This document shows, one piece after another, positions 23,434-33,718 of a stretch of 64,000 nt of DNA. The notes below the pieces were generated by a model. That model did no database searches. It had not been told where the DNA came from and was given only the letters and a program-made list of their open reading frames with translations. A program made the translations under genes and the position numbers. Positions within the stretch are counted from its first letter, which is position 1, and each line of letters starts with the position of its first letter. The stretch is from Siderastrea siderea (Eukaryota; Cnidaria; Anthozoa; Scleractinia; Rhizangiidae), in contig OZ034979.1 in NCBI GenBank assembly GCA_964030785.1, forward strand, positions 10,005,383-10,069,382. The letters run 5' to 3'.

Positions 23434-23565
23434 TCATCTGGCAAGCAACTGCTTGTTACTACTCTCTAATGATTTACAAAGTTCTTGTAGTTCATAGCAG
23501 AAACTGTGAATTCTTCTTGAGTGAAGGGCTGTAACTTCAAACTTCAGGCTTGAGCGGTCATCCAT
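23434..23565 (-). CDS. 43-residue ORF, duplication copy A
   Basis: ATG to TGA with no indel relative to the copy in B. It starts MDDRSSLKFEVTALHS, with a helical ELQELCKSLESSNKQL stretch near the end. An AG acceptor five bases upstream suggests it could be the last exon of a longer gene. I do not recognise it and found no convincing upstream exon. Confidence 0.35.
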   Translation of the reverse strand: MDDRSSLKFEVTALHSRRIHSFCYELQELCKSLESSNKQLLAR

Positions 23566-24643
23566 TACTGCTGTGAGGAATAAGAAAAGTGCTGGTCAAA
23601 AGTTTGCATTTGTAATTAGGCTGGATCAACCGGAAGTTGATAATAGACTGACTGAATATTATGAAACATTAGTCAACTTCCAGGGTTCAAAAGAAACGGT
23701 TTGTGAACTAGAGACACAGAAACACGAGGGCAGTTCCAGGGCAAAATTAAGCAGAGAAAATAAATTTTAAAAACTCTGTCATGAAAGAAACATACAGCCT
23801 TCTACTTTCTTGTTTACACATTACCCTGGAGTGATCCTGAGTGTCACTAAAATGTATCTCATTTTTTGAAAGCGTTTCAGGGTTGATTGATTTCAAGGCA
23901 ATTACGCTAAAACCAGTGGGCCAAAGTTCAATTTTCCCCAAGTAATCCCCCTGAACGGCAAAAACCACAGCTTAAAGAAACACGGAAAGATGCCAAGTAT
24001 TTGTCAAAACAAAAGAAATGATTGCAAGCAATATATGGCGGGTATTGATCGATATTGAGGGAGCAAAGCACGAGGTAATATTATACTCTACCATATTTAT
24101 GACCTCCGTCGTTTGCCGCATCTTTCCGTGTTTCCTTAAGCTGTAGTTTCAAGAGTTCGCCATTTGCTAACCTCATCCAAGTAACTGCTTTCTATCGAGG
24201 GAAAGTAAATCGACTTGCCGATATTAATTATAGTTAAGATATTAATTATTTTAACTGACTGATGCAGTTCACGAGCACTTACAGTGACAAGACATAATCC
24301 GCATTTACACCCGACCTCACTCTTTGTACCTATGATGAGCACAAGGCACACTACAATAAGGGGAACACGATGGAGTAAATTACAAGCTGAGAGACAAAAG
24401 AAAACTGAGTGTGAGCAGTCCTCCTACGTAACTTAATCAAGATGAGGAATACAAGGCAAAAAAAAAAAAGAAAAGTAAAGAAAAGAAACTTTTACAACTC
24501 CATCAAATGTAAGAGTCTCACAGCATACAAAACTCATGGTGCGGAAATGATTTGCATGCATGTTCAGCAACGTTTCCACCTTAGAGGAAAAATAAAACGC
24601 TGTTAAGCAAAGGTCCCGCTACTTAGAAAAGTAACTCACCTTC

Positions 24644-24790
24644 TTAAGAAGACCTTTCGTCGTGTTCTTGGGGTTGTCTTTTTGGTTTCTCTTTTTCTAC
24701 AGCCTCCCACAATTTTAAACTGAGTATAGCGCTTATGCCCCCAATGGCCAAAAATAAGACACTCCTCCAAAATTCTTCTGAGGGTAACAT
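24644..24790 (-). CDS. 48-residue single-pass membrane micropeptide, copy A
   Basis: Begins MLPSEEFWRSVLFLAIGG, has one hydrophobic segment of about 19 residues (positions 10-28, SVLFLAIGGISAILSLKLW), then a charged tail (KEKPKRQPQEHDER). An in-frame stop lies just before the ATG, so the start is firm. Right after the stop comes a GTGAGT donor, implying an intron in the 3' UTR. The layout (short N-terminus, one helix, basic C-terminus) resembles small mitochondrial or ER membrane proteins, but I cannot assign a family. Its conservation in copy B, with the same donor, is the main support. Confidence 0.55.
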   Translation of the reverse strand: MLPSEEFWRSVLFLAIGGISAILSLKLWEAVEKEKPKRQPQEHDERSS

Positions 24791-25893
24791 ATCTGTTCAC
24801 TAGGGCGAAATGTACTACTCACAGGGCACAAAGTTGGAAGGATAAAAGCCTTAACGAAATCTGTTTTCACCCTACAATGTACTTTGGTAAGTTTACACGG
24901 TGTCGCAGTCCGTTGATAGTCTCCCGCCGCCACATAAAACCACGTTCAAAGGCATGATTGACTGGAATATATAACTAGCAACCACAAATCCCCTCTTGAT
25001 AATTGTGTCACGGGTCCAAAATTAGCCAGTAGGCCACAATCCAGAAGAAGAACGAATACTATCCCACAGTCCTTTACGTTTGCAACTATATTATCAAAAT
25101 CGAAAGTGACGTCATCAGTTTCTAGAGGATCAATGGAAGTGAGTTTCAGTCAAGCGGCAACAGCTTCGTTTGTAACGTGTTCACAACACAAAATACTCTG
25201 GTTTTGTAATAACGCGTCTGGACTAGTTCTACAGCGCGCGTATCAATAGAAGAATTTAGTGTTCGCCTGAAAAGTTTTGCCGGTGCTGCACTTTGTTGCA
25301 AGGAAATTCGTTAGAGTTTCCTCGAATGATCTCAAATCACTAAATGACGTCATGATGACGCACAACGTGACCACCGATCGAAACGTGACCAAAGACCATT
25401 TTCATGTTCAAGACACGTGAATTCATTGTAAAAGTTTTTTCATCCTACCACTTTCCACTGGAGACTTATATCGCTGTAGTGTTTGTTGTTGATTCCTGAA
25501 CAAGTTGTATTTTATAATTTACATACATTGTTATTCGTAGTGAACAGCACTAAGTCCAGTGGAGTAAAATAGCGGTTGCCCGGAAGTAAATGTCATTCAT
25601 TTAATATATTATCTGTTACCATAAAAATTGTGTGTTGTTTGTCATGAATCAGTGTCATCAAAATACTCATCGAATGTGACAAAAGGTCATCAGTACAACT
25701 GGCAAAAATATAGTTATATTCTAGCTGAGATGTCTTCACTTTTCGTTTCGATTTTTATGCCAAATAAAGAGGATTTCCATCATTTTCAGTGCATTTGTTT
25801 GATTTGCGTATTTTTCAAATGAACAAGAAATCAAAGACTGTTTGACTTCCTAAGCTAGCCGTTTTTGCACTTCCCGAAATGAAAGAAAATTAT

Positions 25894-26035
25894 GCAGGGG
25901 AACTTTTGGGTTTCGCTTCAACCTTGAGAAATTTTTCTGGGTTTCAATTTATGTCCTCATTCGCACCTCCAGTCACTTGAAATCAGAGTAGCCCCCCTGG
26001 GTTTTATGGATGCTCACTATTATGAATAGTTAGCT

Positions 26036-26072
<37 letters not shown>

Positions 26073-26263
26073 TTTTTTTTTTTTTTTTTTTAAAACCTTT
26101 ATTGATAGTCATAGTGAAAATACAATGGACAGATAAGAATAAGATGCTACGAAATTACAATCAAATTATTAGTTTAAAAAAAATTTTTAAGAAGTAAAAT
26201 TCTTTTCTTAATTCTTAATTCTTCTTCTTATTGTTGATAATAATAGTAATAATAATAATAATA

Positions 26264-26296
<33 letters not shown>

Positions 26297-26390
26297 TGTT
26301 TTACCAGGGTAAACCCATCAGCAAAAGTTGTTACAAATGGGTGCCTTGGCCAACTAAAAATAACAAATAATAAGTAGAAGAAAAATTACA
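25894..26390. repeat. AAT microsatellites and AT-rich spacer
   Basis: AAT runs at 26037-26070 and 26238-26294 with poly-T between; no gene. Confidence 0.8.
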
Positions 26391-27325
26391 ATAAGGGAAG
26401 GTACGTTTTTTCTTAGGGGGGGAGGGCTGGGGAATGTTGGGATTTTTTTCCCAAAAAAGTGTTGGCCCTCCCTTGCGTTTTAATGAAAACACTCCTGACC
26501 CCCCACCTTTAGGTGACTGACAAAAGTGCGACCCTCCCCTCACTACTACATGGTATGTTCCATGCTGTAGAAACCTCAGAACGTTTCACTTGTGAACGCA
26601 AAGTGTTTGAAAACGAATATATCTCGATATTGAATGTGTGTACGCTGAAACAAAGAAAATGCGAACAATCAGTGTGGGATATTTACGTTTTTTAGCTGAA
26701 GTTTGAATATGGAAGTATTTGAGTATTATAAAAGTTTTGAACATAAAATATCTAAGGGAAAATACACGCGTTTCTTTCTCCGACTAGCCGGCATTGCTGT
26801 TGGTTATTTTAACAGAAAGGTTTATTTGTTTAGCATGCGCAATCTACCTTTCAAAAACAAATATTTTCCTACATTTCCGACAGGGTAGAGCGCATTGTTG
26901 AATCTACTAGTAACCCTTCAGAACTAAATGACTCAGGAGATCAGGCAGCAGATAGCCAACAGCAAGAAGCTGAAGAAACGATTCCTGAGTCAAGTACTTC
27001 TCGATAAGGACGCAAAAGGATACGAGTCCTCCGAGAAAAACTATGTGCCATGGCATAATATACATGTACAAATGCAACCTAGTACCTATAGTAAAACACC
27101 AAATTAAATCAAAGTAGGTGAAAAGAAAAACTTAATCTGTAAGAAAAATGGAAAGCATCATTACAAAAATTCTCATTAAAAAATTCCGGAAAAGATGTGT
27201 GACCCTCCCTTGAATAGCTCACATGAGGTATGGCCCTCCCCTTTTGGTGCTCACTTTCACTGATGACCCTCCCCTCTGAGGCCCCAGCCCTCCCGCCCCC
27301 AAGAAAAAACGTACCGTACCTTCCC

Positions 27326-27329
<4 letters not shown>
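26391..27329. mobile_element. About 940-bp TIR element
   Basis: AGGGAAGGTACGTTTTTTCTT with a GGGAGGGCTGGGG block at the left is mirrored by CCCCAGCCCTCCC and AAGAAAAAACGTACC...CCTTCCCT at the right. The inside has short ORFs but nothing recognisable. Confidence 0.75.
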
Positions 27330-27396
<67 letters not shown>

Positions 27397-27960
27397 TTAT
27401 GGACACCCCACAGTTACAAACAACTTTCCATTATAGCCACACCCACTATTATGAACACCCCATTATTATGAAAACCCAGCTATTTAATGAACAACCAGCT
27501 ATAATAGATACCCTTCTCCCTTACTAAATACAGACACCTGTTATTACAGACACCCCTTTATAATGAACACCCAGCTTTTAATTTAACACCCAGCTATTAC
27601 AGACAACCCACTACCATAGTTTGACACCCTACTATTAAAGACCGACACCCGCTTTTTACACCCAGCTGTTATGGACAACTTAATCATGTGGTCATTCCGT
27701 ATTGAAGGACACCTCACTGATCGACGGATGCCCTTCAATACCGACACTCTATTTTTCAGTAAAAGACAATGCACTGTTTGAGAGACCATGCTGTTAGGGA
27801 CATCCATCTTTATGGACACCCACTATTATGAACACCCTGCAGCTTTTATTAATACCCAAGCCACTATTATGAATCAACACCCTATACTATTACAGACACC
27901 CACTATTATGGCCTCCCATGCCAAAATGCCAAAATGCCAAAATGCCAAAATGACGACCTC
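27330..27960. repeat. AAT/ATT palindromic microsatellite and GACACCC minisatellite
   Basis: AATAAT then ATTATT runs (27330-27400) form a perfect palindrome. Then come degenerate TATTATGGACACCC units like those at 2815-4620, ending in four CCAAAATG copies. Confidence 0.75.
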
Positions 27961-28825
27961 ATAAGTGACTTGACTTCCTGTCATCCTGTAATTGACCATT
28001 GGATATGAGCTGAGAAGTGGCTACAAAACAGTAATGGGTGACATGACTCCAAATTAAACATCAGGACAAAAATGCTCCAATGAGCGAAAAGCGCGGATGC
28101 GCCTGTGCGGTGTGCCTTAACAAGCAAATCTATAGTTTTGTCGATGGTCAGTTGTCGTATCGATGTCGTAGCAAATCTATGTTTTGTCAATGCATTTTAC
28201 AGGATTATGACATTACTTTGAACCCGGAAGAAGTGGCATTCTGAATTGCACCCATTCGTGTTCCAGAACCCATGCTAATGCATTTCCGTTTCCAAGATCA
28301 AATCAGTATCTGTGTTCGGCGGAATTGGATGGTCAAAGCGTTGATTAGCCTGCGAGCCAATCTCGTTCCCAGAGGCCGCATTCCTTTTGGTCAGCACCAA
28401 GGATGCAAGTGGCATTTCGATCTCGCTAACCCTAAATGCGAGCCGGCTCTCGTTTGGGTTTTATGCACGACACGCGAGTGTCGTCAACTAAAGCATTGCT
28501 GTATTTTTGGGTGTTTCCCTAAACCTCTCTCAAATATAACAGAGCAAAGTTCCCAGTGTTACACAGAAAGCCGCCAACTAACAATTTCGAAAATAAGAAT
28601 AAGTAACACAACACTACGTTAGTTTACAAGACCTGTTTTCATGAATCCCAGGAAAAAGCATTCGCATTTCAATAACTATGTAAGGACCACATCTGAACCA
28701 TTATCTTCCCTTTGTTAACTAAAGAGTCATAAATAATAGCATTCTTGTCCGTACACATATCGTGGGGTAAATGTTACTATGGTGTGTACGTGTTTGTTGT
28801 TTTCTTCCCCTTACCCACTCCTCAG

Positions 28826-29249
28826 GGGCACCCAACGAGAAATTTTTTGAAAAATACTAGGAAAAATCAGTCTCTGCGTTCTATGATTGTTTCAGAGCTT
28901 TTTAAAGGCACGTTTATGTAAGCTAATGCAGATTGAACTGTTCGGGGTTTTTAGCTAAAAATTTAGGCCGCAGAAAATTTTAGTAAACAGAATTCTCCCC
29001 TCCGAATTTCCAAGCTGCTTATGTCTCTCCGAAAATGCTAGCTGCCCTTATTCTAATTGCACTCTAAACGGCATATTTGGTCCTCCGAAAACAACAGGAA
29101 CTAATAAGTCCTCTTGTTACGAAGGTCCGAGGCGATGTTTCGCTAAAGAAATCTCTAGCTTTCAGTGCAATTAAATCCGAAAATCTCAGTAAATTTTAGG
29201 CCTTCCGAACAGACTGATTTCCCGAAACGAGCCGTTTGGTGCCCTGACT
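28826..29249. mobile_element. hAT-like MITE, only in duplication copy B
   Basis: CAGGGGCACCCAACGAG and CGTTTGGTGCCCTG are inverted ends, flanked by ACTCCT/ACTCCA. Copy A shows the empty site near 23050. The same family, inverted and split, is found at 34175-34337 and 41477-41694. Confidence 0.75.
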
Positions 29250-29669
29250 CCACAGAGTCACAAATCTAAAAAGGGCAAAGTTAGAAGTCTGGTGAAACAG
29301 CTCTTATTTTTTAAATTCAATTTACGATGAAAAATAACAGTTTGCATTCCCAATATTTCATGAAAACTATTTTTACAACTGAACAGTGTGGTGGCGTCTA
29401 ATTCGGCAACGTCTGTTAACACTTACTATATTACAATGTACTTCACTTACAAAATCAGATTACTCTGCAGCATCTGTATGTCATGTTTTTTTTAAAGGTT
29501 TTGATTTTCACACAAGCGTGTTGCGGGACAAAAATCACCATTTAAATAGTGTGAGCCTCGCATTAGTGTGATAGATTAATCCAACTAAGTAGCGCCACCT
29601 AGCATGACAAAATCGTCTCACGACATGGTATGTAAATAAACTATAAACTACTACATGACATTTTCAAAG

Positions 29670-29801
29670 TCATCTGGCAAGCAACTGCTTGTTATTACTC
29701 TCTAATAATTTACAAAGTTCTTGTAGTTCATAGCGGAAACTGTGAACTCTTCGTGAATTAAGGGCTGTAACTTTAAACTTCAGGCTTGAGCGGTCATCCA
29801 T
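29670..29801 (-). CDS. 43-residue ORF, duplication copy B
   Basis: Same length and frame as 23434-23565 but with six amino-acid changes by my reading (E to K, H to N, I to V, C to R, S to L, S to N). That is a high share for a constrained protein. Confidence 0.3.
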   Translation of the reverse strand: MDDRSSLKFKVTALNSRRVHSFRYELQELCKLLESNNKQLLAR

Positions 29802-30388
29802 TACTGCTGTGAGGAATTAGAAAAGTACTTTAGCAAAAGTTTGCATTTGTAATTAGGCTGGACCAACCGGAAGTTGATAAAAGACTGAGTGAAGCATTTG
29901 TCAACTTCCAGGTTCAAAAGAAACGGTTTGTGAACTAGAGACACAGAAACACGAGGGCAGTTTCAGGGCAAAATTAAGCAAAGAAAATAAATTTTAAAAA
30001 CTCTGTCGTGAAAAAAAAAACATACAGCCTTGTACTTTCTTGTTTACACATATCATTATTGCCTGACGGGATCCTGAGTGTCATTAAAAATGCATCTCAT
30101 TTGACATTTTTGTGATTGAATGATTTCAAGGCGTTCCGCCAAAACCAGTGTGGACCAAAGTTCACTTTTCCCCGGCCAAGTAATCCGTCTGAACGGTAAA
30201 AACTAACTCAAAGAAACCTGGGAAGATGCCAAGCATTTGTCAAAACAATAGAAATGAATGCAAGTAATAGATGGCGGGTATTGATCGATACTGAGAGGGC
30301 AAAGGACGAGTTATATACCGGTAATACTGATACAATAACATATTTATGACCTCGCCTTCGCCACTTCTACTTTCTTGTTTACATATTA

Positions 30389-30755
30389 TTGCCTGGAGTG
30401 ATCCTGAGTGTCATTCATCTCATTTGACATTTTTGTGAAATCGTTTCAGAGTTGAATGATTTCAATGATTTCAATGATTTTAGAGTTGAATTATTTCAAT
30501 GATTTCATTTGCTAACCTCGTCCAAGTACTGCTTTCTCTCGAGGGAAACTGAGGGAATCGACTTATTGCCTGGAGTGATCCTGAGTGTCATTCATCTCAT
30601 TTAACATTTTTGCGAAATCGTTTCAGAGTTGAATGATTTCAATGATTTCAATGATTTCAGAGTTGAATGATCTCAATGGTTTCAGAGTTGAATGATTTCA
30701 TTTGCTAACCTCGTCCAAGTACTGCTTTCTCTCGAGGGAAACTGAGTGAATCGAC
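30389..30755 (+). repeat. About 180-bp local tandem duplication
   Basis: TTGCCTGGAGTGATCCTGAG through CTCGAGGGAAACTGAG occurs twice, with extra GAATGATTTCAATGATTTC short repeats in each. Confidence 0.8.
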
Positions 30756-31090
30756 TTGCCGATATTAATTATAATTAAGATATTAATTATTTTAACTGAC
30801 TGAATGACAGTTCACGAGCACTTACAGTGACAAGAAATCCGCATTTACACCCGACCTCACTCTTTGTACCTATGATTAGCAGAAGGTTTTTTGCCTTGTA
30901 TCCCTCATCTTGATTAAGTCACGTAGGAGTACTGCTCACACTCAGTTTTCTTTTGTCTCCCAGCTTGTAATTCTACTCCATCGTGTTCCCCTTATTGTAG
31001 CATACATGTTTAGCAACGTTTCCACCTCAGAGGAAAAATAAAACACTGTAAAAGTAAAGGTCGCGTTTTGAGAAGAGCAACTCACCTTTT

Positions 31091-31240
31091 TTAGTAAGAA
31101 GACCTTTCGTCGTGTTCTTGGGGTTGTCTTTTTGGTTTCTCTCTTTCTACAGCTCCCCACAACTTTAAACTGAATACGGCGATTATGCCCCCGATGGCCA
31201 AAAATATGACACTCCTCCAAAATTCTTCTGAGGGAAACAT
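31091..31240 (-). CDS. 49-residue membrane micropeptide, copy B
   Basis: Paralogue of the ORF at 24644-24790, with the same start context, hydrophobic helix (SVIFLAIGGIIAVFSLKLW) and charged tail, one residue longer (a Tyr before the stop). The GTGAGT donor after the stop is also kept. Most hydrophobic-segment changes are conservative (L/I, I/V), as expected for a membrane helix under selection. Confidence 0.55.
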   Translation of the reverse strand: MFPSEEFWRSVIFLAIGGIIAVFSLKLWGAVEREKPKRQPQEHDERSSY

Positions 31241-32077
31241 ATCTGTCCACTAAAGGCGAAATGTACAACTCACAGGGACAAGTTGGAAGGATCAAAGCCT
31301 AAACGAAATCTGTTTTCACCTTTCGTTGGTAAGTTTATACGGTGACGCGCGGTCCGTGGATGTGTCTCGCGCCACCACACAAGACTACGAACAAAGGCAT
31401 GGTTGACGGGAATATGTACCTTACAACCACACAAAATGCCCTTTTGATGATTGTGTAAGGGCTCTAAAATTAGCCAGTACTACCGAATGACGTCACCCAG
31501 CGATGACCGATGTGCGACCAATGCACTGCCCCTTGAACGTATAACCATAGATATCACGCTACAAACGTGACCAAAAACTTTTGCTGTCAAAACATGTTCA
31601 TTTTCAAGACAAAGCAGTGATGTCCATGAACGTGAATTACCATTGTTGGAGTTTTTTCATAGCACCACTTTCCACTGGAGACTTACATCGCTGTAGTGTT
31701 GTTGATTCCTGAACAAGCTGTATTTTATAATTCACATATCATCTATTGTTATTCGTAGTGAATAGGAATTCAGTGAAGTACAAGCAGGGGCAGGTTGTAA
31801 GGGTTGCCCGGAAGTAAATGTAATTGAATCTATTACCATAATGTCATCAAAATACTCGTCGAATGTGACAAAAGGTCAAAGTGCAACTGGCAAAAATATA
31901 ATTATATTCTAGCTGAAATGTGTTCACTTTTTTCTCGATTTTTATTCGAAAAAAGGGGTATCCATCATCGTCAGTGCATTTGTTTGATTTCGTATTTTTC
32001 AAATGAACAAGAATCAAGAATGTTTAAACTCCTAAGCGAGCCGTTTTTGCACTTCCCGAAATGAAAGAAAATTATTC

Positions 32078-33718
32078 AAGCCAGCGCTTAGACTACGGCA
32101 GTCTCTCTTTCCGGTCAGGGATAGTGGAGCAAAAAGAACACGTGAGGCGAGTGAGAAACTCGCCGGCGTGGAAACGTGACATACTGTTTCCTGTTCTGTT
32201 TAATTGTTCGTGATTTCTTTTTACTGCCGTACTTACACTCCTCGGCATAGCCTGCGTAGCTGATGGTATTGTTTGCACAAAGCCTAAGCCTGACCAGTGA
32301 CAAGAGCGGCTCAGCCGCGAAGGGAATGGGAGCAGGAAAATAGACATTTTGTCCCTTGGAGCCTGCCTGGAGCGCTTTCCTTTCGTGTGGATAATCCGGT
32401 TGTTCCGGTAGGAAATCAAATGGAACGGTTCTTTTCCCTAGAAATATTTCGGAAAAAAAGGAATACCTTCAGAGCTATTCCTCTTTTCACGCTTTCACCA
32501 GAATTATGGGAATATTACTGTTCCATTTGCGCCGGCAATTCTCACCGGTTTTCCCTACAAATGGAAAGCGCTCCTCCCGTTCGATTTTGTTTGTGGAAAA
32601 ATTGCACTGTTCCATTTGGCAGAAAATTCTCACCGGTTTGTCCGTACAAATGGAAAGCGCTCCTGAGGTGTTTTCCATTACACCAAAATTTTTGGAAATT
32701 TAGGTGGAATGCTTCGGTCCATTTGGCAATTTTCCGGAAAAAGTGGTCCACCTCCAGAGGTGGTCCTCTTTGACCGGTCGGTCCGGTCCCGACCGAAACT
32801 TGCCATTCCATTTTCAAATATCCTCGTTTCCAGTCCCACCTTACTAATTAAGAAGTAATCGAAATTTCGGTCGAAACGTAAATGGAACGCTTCGGTCCGG
32901 TTGGAAATTTTGTTTCCATCAAACAAAGTCGTTCCATTTTCCCTTGGTTAGTTCCATCGGCCTCTGACCGGTCGGTCTGGCATAATGGCAAGCACCCCTG
33001 GTTTGTCCCGATGTCGTGGTCACATCTGGGAGTTCCGTCATAGTAAGGCGCTCAAGGTCGTGATATTTTATAGGGGAGGGGAGGGGAGGTAAAGAGGCTT
33101 CGGTCACTCCGTCGGGCTGAAACGTTCGGTTAATTTAATCGGAATTGTGTTGGGTATACAAATCTGGCTTTATTCGCACCTCTCCGTCACTAATATACCT
33201 GAGTTACCCCATCTGGGGGCTCGCCGCAACGACGTCAAAAGTCTTTTTCAAAAAAGGAGGAACGTAGGACTTCCGGTAGTCACTCGTGGCGTCTGGCAGC
33301 TGAAGGTCCTAATTTTACCATAACGCCTTATCAGCAACACTTAACCATAATATACTTAGATTCTCGATTCCAAGTTTGGGAGCCGCTGTATCCTCTTTAT
33401 TAATATTAAGAGATTATGCTCTCATATAATTTCTTTCCAATTCTGGTCCTCTAAAAGATTAGGTCCAAATTTCGCATGACTGTCAAGTCAGTAGCCATGC
33501 AAGTAGTATCAATTACAACCGCGAAAATGTTTCGTTCCTTTCCCGGACCAATGCTACGTAGCAATTTTTTTTAGCACTCTAAAAACCAACTTTTAAAGAA
33601 ACTACGTTTCACCTTTGAATATGCCAGAATACGAAATTCAAATTCTTATGAATATAATAATAGGCACGGCAAAGCCATTGAAAAAACGAATAAACTTTCG
33701 CTCTGAGCTCTGACATCT
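32078..33718. repeat. Repeat-rich intergenic stretch downstream of BHMT copy 2
   Basis: TCACCGGTTT and ATGGAAAGCGCTCC recur (32534-32575, 32630-32665), with ACCGGTCGGTC and TGGAACGCTTCGGTCC words. It probably consists of old foldback elements. A 158-codon frame here has no protein features. From 33116 to 33718 nothing is recognised. Confidence 0.45.

Larger units (their letters stand above)
21873..25893. repeat. Segmental duplication, copy A
   Basis: Runs from AATTAAACATCACGACAAAA to CCCGAAATGAAAGAAAATTA, colinear with 28048-32077 at roughly 85-90 percent by eye. Differences are indels and element insertions. Two small minus-strand ORFs are kept in both copies. Confidence 0.9.
28048..32077. 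repeat. Segmental duplication, copy B
   Basis: Tandem partner of 21873-25893. It carries a private hAT-like insertion at 28826-29249, a local duplication at 30389-30755 and a deletion of about 200 bp next to the micropeptide gene. Confidence 0.9.

Noticed and set aside
32297..32773. 158-codon plus-strand ORF
   Set aside because: Covers repeated ATGGAAAGCGCTCC words and is overlapped by open frames on the other strand; composition looks like repeat readthrough.
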